Shown here piece by piece: positions 17,054 to 25,470 of a stretch of 44,409 nucleotides of DNA. The position numbers were made by a program, and so were the translations under genes. Below the pieces are notes generated by a model that did no database searches, had not been told where the DNA came from, and was given only the letters and a program-made list of their open reading frames with translations. The stretch is from positions 1 to 44,409 of the forward strand of contig CAZKRL010000024.1 in the NCBI GenBank assembly GCA_964555295.1. Reading direction: 5' to 3'. Numbering within the stretch: position 1 is the stretch's first letter; each line of letters opens with the position of its first letter. The DNA comes from CAZKRL01 sp964555295 (lineage in GTDB: Bacteria; Bacteroidota; Bacteroidia; Flavobacteriales_D; Sanyastnellaceae).

Positions 17054-17155
17054 CTTTTTCTCTCTGCGTTTCTGCAAAGAGAAATTCACAATGACAGATT
17101 GCATAAATCCTTTTCTCTCTGCACCGCTGCGAACTGCATTTTCGCGCAGCGGTGC
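17054..17155. repeat. Intergenic inverted repeats
   Basis: Within the 257-nt gap 16962-17218 are two copies of TTTTCTCTCTGC, a facing TGCAAAGAGAAA, and a perfect 11-bp inverted repeat, GCACCGCTGCG at 17121-17131 with CGCAGCGGTGC at 17145-17155, around a 13-nt loop. No T-run follows on either strand, so it is not a typical terminator. It may be a dispersed intergenic element; copies elsewhere in the genome would show this. Confidence 0.5.
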
Positions 17156-17218
17156 GGCGTATTCAACGTCTCTCAGGAATTGAGCGGTAATTCTATTCTC
17201 ACGCCATAGGGTTTTATT

Positions 17219-17593
17219 CTAACACTCTGGTGGCATCAATCGCTCCAATATTTTCTCCTGCATTTTCTGCTGATTGATATAGTTCTGCAGCAAACTCGAG
17301 TAATTGTCCATGAGCTTCTCCATGACTTCAAGATTGACGGGTTGCGCAAACCGTGAACTTACCCCGAGGCTGTCCAATGCAAGGTCTTCGAGTGTAGATT
17401 GACTTCTCATCAGTACCTCCAATTCAACATCGTAGAGTTTGCACAACTCTCTCAAAACTGATAGTTCAATTTTTCTCGCACCAGTCTCTATCTTACTGTA
17501 TTCTGGTTGTGACATGCCGAGTACATCGGCCACGTATTCTTGTTTAAAGTTGTTGCGAAGGCGCAGCGCCTTGATGTTTGGGAAACGATTCAT
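17219..17593 (-). CDS. XRE-family helix-turn-helix regulator
   Basis: 124 residues. Residues 6-62 are a Cro/CI-type HTH: IKALRLRNNFKQEYVADVLGMSQPEYSKIETG, then a fourth helix ending in KLYDVELEVLM. The C-terminal ~50 residues (LEVMEKLMDNYSSLLQNYINQQ ...) look like an amphipathic helix suited to dimer formation. It is transcribed away from the signalling cassette, with a 203-nt shared upstream region, so it may control that cassette and itself. No ligand domain is visible. Family assignment is secure; the target is inferred from position only. Confidence 0.9.
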   Translation of the reverse strand: MNRFPNIKALRLRNNFKQEYVADVLGMSQPEYSKIETGARKIELSVLRELCKLYDVELEVLMRSQSTLEDLALDSLGVSSRFAQPVNLEVMEKLMDNYSSLLQNYINQQKMQEKILERLMPPEC

Positions 17594-17740
17594 GATGTTT
17601 AAGTATTAATTGGTTAAGGTTGTGGCGCAAACATGTGATAACCCTCTGCGCAATGTTGGTCAATTTCGATTTTTTCGAAAAATCTATAAATTATTCCAAT
17701 ATTCCACATTTATGTTTTTCGTAATCCTATGCCCAAGATC

Positions 17741-17770
17741 TTGTGTAATAATTGCGTTTATATATATTGC
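17741..17770 (+). promoter_or_regulatory. Candidate promoter of the signalling cassette
   Basis: TTGT at 17741 and TATATTGC at 17763-17770 (near TAnnTTTG), about 19 nt apart and 27 nt before the ATG at 17797. The surrounding 17594-17796 is AT-rich and divergent, the expected place for XRE binding. Confidence 0.3.
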
Positions 17771-17796
17771 ATTCGGAGCCTTAACCACCTACCTCA

Positions 17797-18915
17797 ATGA
17801 GCGATAATCTCAAGTCTAAAAGCACCGAAACGTCTCAAAAACGTAAACGACAAAAACTCTTTTATCCCAGTTGGCGGAGTTTAGCTACGAATAATTTGAT
17901 GATGCATTTTCAGAAGTATCCAGAGCATTTTGCGGAAAAAAAATATGACCTGAAAAAATTCTTTGATCAACTAGAACCTGTGCACAGCGCTGTAGGCGGT
18001 GATTTGATCTGCAATATCCCTCTCTTTTGTAACCGAAATTCTGCCGTGTATTCCGGCGCTCTTCAAACTTCCAAGGTGCATAAAACCACCCCGGCAGTGC
18101 AAGGTGAGTTTCAGTTGACCATTGATGACAATGGCAATGTAACCATACACTCCGATGCCTCAACATCACTCGGTCTCTCTGCCGGTTTTCTGGAACAGAA
18201 GTGGAATCAATGTGGAAGCGATTCGCTTTTTCACCCCAAGGATCAATTTCATCTTCAGCGCTGGTTTAGCATTGCGTATTACTTGTTGTCGCTCAATCTT
18301 TTCGACTGGAAAGCGGTGAATTGTCGGTTGCGAATTCGCGCACGATTGAAGACAAAGCAAAGTGATTTGTCATTTAGCAAAAACGAATATGTCGGTGTTG
18401 AGAGAACCTGTGCACTGCATGTTTCAGAGGATGGTAGCAGGCCATTGTTGCAAGCAGAACAATGTCAAATTATCCCTTACGGAGAATTTCATTATGTGGA
18501 AGTTGGATGGATTGCAAGCCCTGAGGTACAGGAGTATCTCACCGATTTTACCTACCTGATAAATGCATATTTAATCAGAATTCCCGTGGCGCAGATTCTT
18601 ATGCTCGAAGCAAAGGCAAAGCTCGAGCGATATAAAGCTATTGCACGGAAAATGAACTCACGAATAGAGATGTACGCCGGTTTTGAAGCAGGATTGGATG
18701 AACATCAAATCGCCGATGCTTTCGGAAAGACCATACGGAAAAGAATGAGTGAAGCCATCAATCAATGGGATTTTCGATTCAAAGACAATGGCGTGAATAT
18801 CTCCAGTGATTCGGAGGCCGTGCATTACGCCAAAAAGTTGGGTTTACTTCCTATGCCCAGAAATATAAAGCGTCTCGCATTTCGTAATATCATGCCAGCC
18901 GATCAGGCAAATTGA
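17797..18915 (+). CDS. Uncharacterised protein, first gene of the signalling cassette
   Basis: 372 residues; I do not recognise the family. There is no signal peptide or membrane segment, and the first 25 residues are Lys/Arg/Ser-rich (KRKRQK), so it should be cytoplasmic. The middle has beta-rich stretches (GEFQLTIDDNGNVTIHSDAS near 107-126; CALHVSEDGS) and the region 250-330 is helical (AQILMLEAKAKLERYKAIARKM). Cys residues are scattered without metal-site spacing. It is followed after 103 nt by the E1-like gene on the same strand, and the divergent XRE gene lies upstream. A role as a substrate carrier or partner for the E1-like or acyltransferase-like proteins is only a guess. Confidence 0.75.
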   Translation: MSDNLKSKSTETSQKRKRQKLFYPSWRSLATNNLMMHFQKYPEHFAEKKYDLKKFFDQLEPVHSAVGGDLICNIPLFCNRNSAVYSGALQTSKVHKTTPAVQGEFQLTIDDNGNVTIHSDASTSLGLSAGFLEQKWNQCGSDSLFHPKDQFHLQRWFSIAYYLLSLNLFDWKAVNCRLRIRARLKTKQSDLSFSKNEYVGVERTCALHVSEDGSRPLLQAEQCQIIPYGEFHYVEVGWIASPEVQEYLTDFTYLINAYLIRIPVAQILMLEAKAKLERYKAIARKMNSRIEMYAGFEAGLDEHQIADAFGKTIRKRMSEAINQWDFRFKDNGVNISSDSEAVHYAKKLGLLPMPRNIKRLAFRNIMPADQAN

Positions 18916-19018
18916 TACCAACGTGTCGTTGTTTATATGGTGGCCAGAAATTCTATACACATCCATCAAGCCAGTTTAATTTCCGACGCATCTCATGCCT
19001 TAGCATGCTGATGAAAAT

Positions 19019-20044
19019 ATGTCGCAAGATTTATACCGTTCCGAAGGTGCTGTTATTCTGAATCCGTGTAGTCCGGAGTTTGCCGCGCAATGGGAATCAT
19101 TGATGCGACAAAGCATTGCGCCTAAAACCATAGATTTACTCTCGCAACAAATTGCCGAGCTGAGGAATTTGCGCAAATTCTCTTACTGGAGCTCATGTAT
19201 CCATGATGATTTTGAAAAGGATCCTGGTGTGTGGTGCTTTCTGCCCTGGCTCAATCAAATTATAAGAACGTTATCAAAAGAGTATTTTATTCTGTTGCGA
19301 TTGGCCAGAAATGTACCCAAAACCGAGATCAGTGAATTGCGTTTATTGAGAGAAAAACGTATCGGTGTTGTGGGAATGAGTGTCGGACAGTCCATTCTTC
19401 GTTGCCTCGCTCAAGAGGGGGTGGGCGGCCATTTTGCAATCGCAGATTTCGATACACTTGAAACCACCAACCTCAATCGAATTTCTGCCGGCTTGCATCA
19501 GGCAGGTTTGAAAAAGACCACCATCGCATCACGCTTCATCGCTGAATTGGATCCATTTATCGAGCTGAGCATTTATCCAGATGGTATAAATGAAAACAAC
19601 ATCGAAGAGTTTGTGCGAAACAAAGATGTAATCATCGAAGAATGCGATAACCTCCAAGTAAAAAAGTTGGTTCGCACTCATTGTAAAATCGCTAAGGTGC
19701 CTGTGTTAATGGATACCAGCGACCAACTAATGATTGACGTTGAGAGGTTTGACCTCGAACCTGATCGGGAGATTTTTCATGGTTTAATCTCAAAGACCAA
19801 TTCTGATGTTCCCGAAATTTTGCAAATACTAGAACCCGATAAGTGCAGCGAACGAGGTAGAAAATCGCTAAAGGAAATCGGGGTAAATATTCCGTCATGG
19901 CCACAACTCGCCAGTGATGTGCAATTGGGCGGCGCGTTGACCGCAAAAGTGGCAAGGGCTATTCTCTTGGGGCATAGCATTCCGTCTGGAAGATTTCGCT
20001 GCGATGTAATGAACCTTTTTGAATCACATCTCGAACATCGTTGA
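19019..20044 (+). CDS. E1/ThiF-like adenylyltransferase-fold protein
   Basis: 341 residues. After a ~110-residue helical N-terminal extension comes the ThiF/MoeB/E1 nucleotide-binding core: glycine-rich loop VVGMSVGQS (about 117-125), then ADFDTLETTNLNR (142-154) with the Asp, Asn and Arg expected for ATP binding, Lys165/166 after it, and Asp210 in the EECDN strand. E1-fold proteins adenylate a carboxyl end of a protein, peptide or small molecule. No CxxC zinc pairs are present, and I see no clear catalytic Cys, so thioester transfer may be absent. The C-terminal ~130 residues are unassigned. The stop codon overlaps the next start by one base (TGATG), so the two proteins are probably made in step. 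Confidence 0.85.
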   Translation: MSQDLYRSEGAVILNPCSPEFAAQWESLMRQSIAPKTIDLLSQQIAELRNLRKFSYWSSCIHDDFEKDPGVWCFLPWLNQIIRTLSKEYFILLRLARNVPKTEISELRLLREKRIGVVGMSVGQSILRCLAQEGVGGHFAIADFDTLETTNLNRISAGLHQAGLKKTTIASRFIAELDPFIELSIYPDGINENNIEEFVRNKDVIIEECDNLQVKKLVRTHCKIAKVPVLMDTSDQLMIDVERFDLEPDREIFHGLISKTNSDVPEILQILEPDKCSERGRKSLKEIGVNIPSWPQLASDVQLGGALTAKVARAILLGHSIPSGRFRCDVMNLFESHLEHR

Positions 20045-20739
20045 TGCAAGAGTTACCAAAATATTTTTTAAAGGCATTTCGGGCCATAGATAACCGCGAG
20101 GAGTCACTGAAATTTTTCTATGGTCATGCCAAGGTGCTTACAGATTATGGCATCAAAAATTTGAATACAGCTGAACCCGGTTGGCTCTCAGATTCGGGGG
20201 TATATGTTATCAATGCATATGATAATGAAGAGGAGGTTGTTGGAGGTTTGCGCGTTCATCTATTTGATGGCAGCAGCAGCTTACCGGTCATCGACGCTCT
20301 GAAGGAACTTGATCCAAAAATTCAAGATGTATTCGACAGAACCTTACCTCAGGGCACAGCAGAGGTATGTGGATTATGGAATGCCAAAAAAGTATTTGGT
20401 AAGGGGATTAGTCCTCTCCTTTGCGTGGGCTCGGTGGTGCTGGTCTCCCAACTTCAACTCAATAATTTCTTTTGTTTCTCGGCTCCCTACACCGAGAAAA
20501 TGATTAAAACCAATGGATTGGTAGATGTAACCGAAATTGGACGTGACGGTAAATTCAACTATCCCACCGAGGAGTTTGTGTCTACTGTATTATTTCACCC
20601 GGATGTGGAGCGTTTAGAATATGCGCAACCGTACAACCGTGAGAGAATCAAATCTCTGATGAATTGTAAGTCTCAAATTCTTACAGAAAAAAATCCACGG
20701 GAGGAATTTATGGTCTCATACGAACTCGCAATCGCATGA
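20044..20739 (+). CDS. GNAT-fold protein resembling N-acyl amino acid / acyl-homoserine lactone synthases
   Basis: 231 residues from the ATG at 20044 (an in-frame TTG lies three bases earlier). The order of elements looks like the GNAT superfamily: an N-terminal helical part, strand VVGGLRVHLF (about 66-75), strand AEVCGLWNAKK (106-116), a basic turn VFGKGISPLL (118-126) in the acyl-CoA/ACP pyrophosphate-loop position, helix and FFCFSAPYTEKMIKTNGL (142-159). This layout resembles N-acyl amino acid synthases and autoinducer synthases, but identity is too low for me to be certain. It is coupled to the E1-like gene upstream and overlaps the kinase gene downstream (ATGA). It may make or modify a small signal molecule; this is inference. 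Confidence 0.6.
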   Translation: MQELPKYFLKAFRAIDNREESLKFFYGHAKVLTDYGIKNLNTAEPGWLSDSGVYVINAYDNEEEVVGGLRVHLFDGSSSLPVIDALKELDPKIQDVFDRTLPQGTAEVCGLWNAKKVFGKGISPLLCVGSVVLVSQLQLNNFFCFSAPYTEKMIKTNGLVDVTEIGRDGKFNYPTEEFVSTVLFHPDVERLEYAQPYNRERIKSLMNCKSQILTEKNPREEFMVSYELAIA

Positions 20740-22862
20740 GTTGGATGGCAATCTCTTCGAGGTCTTTGGTCAGCGCAGCGAGCAGATTGCGCTTATGTGT
20801 CTCCGTTGTATTTGCTTTTTTCGGCTTTCATCAAGCTCTGGCCGAACCCATTTCGGAGTTTATTCGACTCGATTCAATAGGTCAATTCGTTGGTGATGAG
20901 CGCATGAATCAGTCAGAGATTTTTAGCTCACGTCAATATGCTGATGAGCTAAATGAAGTTATCAATCTCGGCCTTGGTGATAAAAATCATTACCTCAAGT
21001 TTTATGTCTACAACGAAAGCAGAGAGGCCGCGATTCTTTACATCAGCAATGCCACCATTGATGATGTTATTCTCTACAAGGTCAACGATGAAATTGCACC
21101 CATCGCCCACCATGTTACTTCCGAGAATTATTTCAACAATATTTTACCCTCAAACGGAATCGCCATGGATTTGCAATTGCCCCCCGCAAGAGGTTCATGG
21201 TATTTGCTTAAGCTGAAATCCAACAAACAACTCGTTACTACACTGGCCGTTGGCTCCCGTTTCGGTGTATTGAAAAAGTCGTCGGGTGAAGATTATCTGA
21301 TGTTCTTTTATTTCGGTATCATCGCTGTGCTCTTTGCTTATAATTTGTTTCTTTTTCTATCAACGGGTGAACAAGAGTATCTCAACTATTCGGGCTACAT
21401 CATTTCAATCGGACTTACTCAGTTTGTTATCTTCGGATATGGTCACCGATTTATCTGGCCAGAAAATACCTGGCTACGTATGAATAGTATTCAAATCATG
21501 GGCGGTATAAGCGGATACACTACAATCATGTTTGCTCGTCAGTTTTTGCGCACAAGCAAGCTGATGCCAAAACTGGATAAGGTGCTGTTGTTCTATACCG
21601 GCTCGGCCGTTTTCGCGGTCTTGCTCGCCGTTGCCGGTTTTCAAACGTTGAGCTACAACGTCATCAATTTCAATGCAGCTTCTTCTTTGTTATTGCTCGT
21701 GGCGGCAGTTATCGCCGCAAGAGGTGGCCTGAGATCTGCGAAGTTTTTTCTTCTCGCATGGTCCATCTTCATCTTGTGTGTTACCATTTATGCCTTGAAA
21801 GATTTCGGTGTATTGCCCTATCATTTCTGGACCAATTATGCCCTGCCTGTTGGCTCTGCAATTGAGGGTATTTTGCTGTCGTTTGCATTGGCTGATCGTA
21901 TCAATCTGCTGAAACGAGATAAAGCAGATGCCGATCGTTTGCGCATTCAATCAATGGAATCACAAACCGAATTGTTGGAAGAGCGAGTGCATGCGCGGAC
22001 CATCGAACTCGAGGTGGCCAAAAATGAAATTCAAGCTCAACTGGATCATCTTCGGCTTACCCAGAAGCAACTTGTTGATGCCGAGAAAATGGCCGGTCTT
22101 GGTCAAATGACTGCCGGCATAGCACATGAATTAAACAACCCTATCAATTTCGTTCATTCCAACGTTGAGCCATTGCGGCGCGATGTTCAGGATCTTTTGG
22201 AAATTGCAAAGTTGCTGCAGGCATTGCCCATAAACGAGAGAACCCCGGCATTGGAGGCGATTTACAGAAAAATGGAGGACGCCGATATTCCACTACTCGA
22301 TAAGGAAATCCCTCAATTGTTAAAAGGTATTGAAGAGGGCTCGAACCGAACGGCAGAAATCGTAAAAGGTCTGCGAATCTTCGCACGTGCCGATCGTGAA
22401 ACCTTGATTCGCGCTAATATCAATGATTGTATTTCATCCACCATCATCGTCATGAATAATGCAATTCATGGGGTTGCAATATTGGAGAAGGCGCTCGATC
22501 CCTCGATGCCTCCTATGGAGTGCTTTCCCGGTAAACTCAATCAGGTATTTGCTAATCTTATTGGTAATGCCGTTCAAGCCTTCCACGGAAGTGAGCTACC
22601 CATGAATAAGCGGCTAATCAAAGTGAGCTCCGCATACAACGATTCAGAAATCATGATAACTATTGCTGATAATGGTTGTGGAATCAAGGCCGAAAAAATC
22701 GCGCGGATTTTCGACCCCTTTTTTACCACTAAGGGTGTTGGTGAAGGCACCGGCCTGGGGTTGTCTATTGCCAAGGGAATCATCGAGGAACATCGGGGTG
22801 AAATAAAAGTAACCTCAGCGGAAGGTGAGGGAACCACCTTTGTCATAACTCTGCCAAGATAA
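20736..22862 (+). CDS. 7TM (7TMR-DISM) sensor histidine kinase
   Basis: 708 residues. A signal segment (about 12-36, ending at ALA) is followed by a periplasmic beta-rich domain (37-180) of the 7TMR-DISM extracellular type, seven hydrophobic helices (about 187-392), a coiled coil (395-450) and the kinase core. The H-box is GIAHELNNPINF with His464. The ATPase has NLIGNAVQAF (N-box), ADNGCGI (Asp645), FDPFFTTK and GEGTGLGLSIAKG. It is expected to sense an external ligand and phosphorylate a receiver; two receiver genes follow, 2 nt downstream and beyond. Its start overlaps the acyltransferase-like gene by 4 nt, which places ligand maker and receptor in one message. Confidence 0.93.
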   Translation: MSWMAISSRSLVSAASRLRLCVSVVFAFFGFHQALAEPISEFIRLDSIGQFVGDERMNQSEIFSSRQYADELNEVINLGLGDKNHYLKFYVYNESREAAILYISNATIDDVILYKVNDEIAPIAHHVTSENYFNNILPSNGIAMDLQLPPARGSWYLLKLKSNKQLVTTLAVGSRFGVLKKSSGEDYLMFFYFGIIAVLFAYNLFLFLSTGEQEYLNYSGYIISIGLTQFVIFGYGHRFIWPENTWLRMNSIQIMGGISGYTTIMFARQFLRTSKLMPKLDKVLLFYTGSAVFAVLLAVAGFQTLSYNVINFNAASSLLLLVAAVIAARGGLRSAKFFLLAWSIFILCVTIYALKDFGVLPYHFWTNYALPVGSAIEGILLSFALADRINLLKRDKADADRLRIQSMESQTELLEERVHARTIELEVAKNEIQAQLDHLRLTQKQLVDAEKMAGLGQMTAGIAHELNNPINFVHSNVEPLRRDVQDLLEIAKLLQALPINERTPALEAIYRKMEDADIPLLDKEIPQLLKGIEEGSNRTAEIVKGLRIFARADRETLIRANINDCISSTIIVMNNAIHGVAILEKALDPSMPPMECFPGKLNQVFANLIGNAVQAFHGSELPMNKRLIKVSSAYNDSEIMITIADNGCGIKAEKIARIFDPFFTTKGVGEGTGLGLSIAKGIIEEHRGEIKVTSAEGEGTTFVITLPR

Positions 22863-22864
22863 AA

Positions 22865-23860
22865 ATGATGGAAAAACACGCTATACTTTATCTCGATGAT
22901 GAAGAACAGAATTTGATCGCTTTTCAGGCCTTGCTGAGAAAAGATTACAGAGTCTTTACCACAACCGACGCTCATGAGGCAACAGAAATATTGTCGCGAG
23001 AAAATATCGCTGTCATTTTCTCAGATCAGAAAATGCCAGATGTGAGCGGGGTAGAATTTTTTGAAAATATCATTCATGAATATCCCACACCCGTTAGAAT
23101 TCTTCTCACAGGACACGCTGATATTGAAGCAGTAATCGATGCAATCAACAAAGGGCAGGTGTATCGTTATGTGTCAAAGCCATGGGAGTCAGGCGATCTT
23201 AAAATATGTATCGAGAATGCCGTGGAGAAGTTTCTGCGTGATGCTGACCTCATGATGAAGAAATCATCCTTGCTCCAAACACGGAGCGAGAAGGCTATCG
23301 CACAGCTATCCAATCATCTGTTTCAATGGGTTACCGATCGCTGGCTGGAGGATTCAGGAAGCGTGGATATGAATAGGATGTTGGGCCGTATTCAGGTGCA
23401 AAAGCAAATCGTGTTTTTGAATAAGGTATTATCCAATGATTTCTTTGCTGAAAAAGCAGAGGCAAGGTCGCAATGGACCGCCCAGGAATTGATTCAAGGC
23501 ACACTCAACAGTTGCGACCGATTGATGGCTGATGTCAAAATGGAGATCAAAAATTCTGTAGATTCTCCCCAACATGCGATGATCGGGCCGGCCATTGTCG
23601 GTGTAATCTTGCTTACCGCACAGTTGTCAATCGGCGCATCCGAAAGTTTTACCGCTCAAATTGAATTGAATGAGTATCAGGAAAAGTTTGTCGGTAGAAT
23701 AGTTCTCGAGGTAACAGGTTCTGGCTATGGTGCTGCGTCGAGAAACCTAGAAGTAATCTCCCAAATTTTGGGCAACTATCTTTCTTTTCTTCGTGGCTCC
23801 GTTCAACTCGATAATTCTTCTGCTTCAATACTAAGAATTACATTTGAGGGTCAAAATTGA
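22865..23860 (+). CDS. Response regulator: receiver plus cryptic GHKL-like C-terminal domain
   Basis: 331 residues. The receiver (3-125) is of the RpfG-like type: DDEE near 11-14, phospho-acceptor Asp54 in FSDQKMP, LLTGHAD and Lys105 in VSKPWE. The remaining ~200 residues have no DNA-binding motif. From about 150 the pattern (a helical pair, then VGVILLTAQLSIGASES, VGRIVLEVTGSGYGAA, ... ILRITFEG) follows the layout of a histidine-kinase dimerisation helix pair and ATPase domain but lacks the His, N-box Asn and G-box Asp. I infer a degenerate, catalytically dead kinase-like domain that may serve as a docking or phosphotransfer partner. It begins 2 nt after the kinase gene. Confidence 0.85.
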   Translation: MMEKHAILYLDDEEQNLIAFQALLRKDYRVFTTTDAHEATEILSRENIAVIFSDQKMPDVSGVEFFENIIHEYPTPVRILLTGHADIEAVIDAINKGQVYRYVSKPWESGDLKICIENAVEKFLRDADLMMKKSSLLQTRSEKAIAQLSNHLFQWVTDRWLEDSGSVDMNRMLGRIQVQKQIVFLNKVLSNDFFAEKAEARSQWTAQELIQGTLNSCDRLMADVKMEIKNSVDSPQHAMIGPAIVGVILLTAQLSIGASESFTAQIELNEYQEKFVGRIVLEVTGSGYGAASRNLEVISQILGNYLSFLRGSVQLDNSSASILRITFEGQN

Positions 23861-23865
23861 TTGAT

Positions 23866-24270
23866 ATGCCCAATAGTCAGATCCAATTTTATCTGGTAGA
23901 TGATAACGATATCGACCTTGCAGTAAATACTAAGCTTATCCAATTGTCGGGATTGCCTTGTGTTGTTAATCCTTACAGGAATTGCACAGAATTTCAAAAT
24001 GCTATTCACGCGGGGCTGCTTTCAACGGATGCCCGCTTGCGCCTGCTACTACTCGATATACAAATGCCGGTAATGGGTGGTTTTGAATTCCTGGAGCATT
24101 TATTAAAAGTACAACCTGATGTTCTCAAACATTTTCAGGTATTTATGTTGTCTGCCAATATCGACAGGGAGCAAATTGATCGGGCATCTAATTTCCCTTT
24201 TATCCACAGACTGCTCGAAAAACCTCTCGATGCATATCAATTGAAGCAGTTGGTGAGTACTCTCTGCTGA
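23866..24270 (+). CDS. Single-domain response regulator (CheY-like)
   Basis: 134 residues from the ATG at 23866; a TTG at 23857 overlapping the previous stop is a possible alternative. The receiver is complete: DD at 12-13 (VDDNDID), phospho-acceptor Asp64 in LLLDIQMPVMGG, LSAN for the Thr/Ser position and Lys in LEKPLDA. There is no output domain, so it acts through protein contact or as a relay, probably from the adjacent kinase. It is 5 nt after the preceding gene and 3 nt before the next. Confidence 0.92.
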   Translation: MPNSQIQFYLVDDNDIDLAVNTKLIQLSGLPCVVNPYRNCTEFQNAIHAGLLSTDARLRLLLLDIQMPVMGGFEFLEHLLKVQPDVLKHFQVFMLSANIDREQIDRASNFPFIHRLLEKPLDAYQLKQLVSTLC

Positions 24271-24273
24271 TGT

Positions 24274-24792
24274 ATGACAATCCATCTACTTAAGCCCGCA
24301 CTGAAGCGCCATGAGGCCGAAGCCATTGCATCGATTTGGCTCGATAATAAGTTGGAGATTCAAAATTTTCTTTCGCATTTTGATAAGCATTCGCTTGTCG
24401 CAAAGCGAAAGGGAATGTGGATTCTTGGTATCATTCATGAAATGGCGGGAAATTCACTGGATTCGTTTCATGACGTTATTTTCAAGATTTTTTCGAAATC
24501 TTCGGATCCCGCCGTGCGTCGGGAAATTTTTCAGATTCTTTCCCGTACCCCCAATGAAAAAATCAGGGGCGCCATGCTAGATGAGGCCTTGAAGTGCATT
24601 CTCAATCCCCTCAGTTCCGTGGCCGAATGTCATCACGCCCTTCAATCTTTAATGGAGCCTTCAATGAAGCATCCGGAAATTGCACAGGAAACCATTCATG
24701 CACTTACCAAAACGTTGGATATGCGCACCACGGCGTGGTCAAGATACGGATCAAAAAAAATAGCGCTGATGCAGCGATCATGTAAACGTTGA
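24274..24792 (+). CDS. Small all-helical (HEAT-like) protein, last gene of the cassette
   Basis: 172 residues, predicted all helical and without signal or membrane segment. Paired helices such as DSFHDVIFKIFSKSSDPAVRREIFQILSR and EKIRGAMLDEALKCIL ... SVAECHHALQSLM have the look of HEAT-type repeats, which usually bind other proteins. I do not recognise a named family. It starts 3 nt after the single-domain receiver gene and is followed by a weak terminator, so it belongs to the same transcript. A role as receiver partner is inferred only from position. Confidence 0.65.
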   Translation: MTIHLLKPALKRHEAEAIASIWLDNKLEIQNFLSHFDKHSLVAKRKGMWILGIIHEMAGNSLDSFHDVIFKIFSKSSDPAVRREIFQILSRTPNEKIRGAMLDEALKCILNPLSSVAECHHALQSLMEPSMKHPEIAQETIHALTKTLDMRTTAWSRYGSKKIALMQRSCKR

Positions 24793-24814
24793 TGGGCGAT
24801 AACCCATGTTTTTT
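24792..24814 (+). terminator. Weak terminator at the end of the signalling cassette
   Basis: A 5-bp stem, ATGGG with CCCAT, around a 6-nt loop and then GTTTTTT. It starts on the last base of the stop codon. Short, but the T-run and place are right. Confidence 0.4.
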
Positions 24815-24885
24815 CCAGATGGAGGTGACGCGCAAATGATTGCACTGTCAAGTATTAACCAAGGTCTTTAGATTTGTCTCGTATT

Positions 24886-25470
24886 ATGAAATATAACCTA
24901 AGCGAAATAACCGACCTCATTCGAAGCAGGCGTATGGTACCACCCGAGAATTTTACCACACGCATGGTGCACCGTGAGCAATTGGAGCTTGCGATAACCA
25001 ATGCTTCTTGGGCGCCCACACACGGTCTCACGCAGCCCTGGTTTTTTGATGTGTTTCACGGTAATGGAATGTCGGTTCTTCAGGAAAAACTTCCTGAGTT
25101 GTATAAGCTTGCAACGCCCGCAGAAAAGTTCAGCGATGTCAGATTTCACAAGTTGAAGGAACGAACCATACGTTCGAGCGCCGCTGTAATAGTTTCAATG
25201 CGCCGCGACCTTAACGGTAAAATTAAGGAATTGGAGGAGGTGGAGGCAGTGGCCTGCGCAGTACAGAATTTTCTACTCACCTGCACGGCTTATGGTTTGG
25301 CCGCCTATTGGTCTACTCCTGCATTCATCTACTCGGCGGCTATGAATGAATTTTTAGAGTTGAAGTCGACCGATGGTTGTTTGGGTATTCTATACGTGGG
25401 ATACCCCGGTGATTCTCCATTGCACTCGCATCGCAAACCGATTGAGTATATCTCAAAATGGTATTCGTAA
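24886..25470 (+). CDS. Nitroreductase family protein (YdjA-like)
   Basis: 194 residues from the ATG at 24886. FMN-dependent oxidoreductase fold: SRRMVPP near the N-terminus for the flavin phosphate, ASWAPTHGLTQPWFF (about 38-52), AAVIVSM, EAVACAVQNFLLTCTAYGLAAYWST (about 127-151) and GILYVGYPG near the C-terminus. It is most like the short YdjA subfamily, with APTHGLTQPW in the place of the APNHKLTEPW type motif. The physiological substrate of this class is generally unclear. It overlaps the downstream beta-barrel gene by 13 nt. Confidence 0.9.
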   Translation: MKYNLSEITDLIRSRRMVPPENFTTRMVHREQLELAITNASWAPTHGLTQPWFFDVFHGNGMSVLQEKLPELYKLATPAEKFSDVRFHKLKERTIRSSAAVIVSMRRDLNGKIKELEEVEAVACAVQNFLLTCTAYGLAAYWSTPAFIYSAAMNEFLELKSTDGCLGILYVGYPGDSPLHSHRKPIEYISKWYS

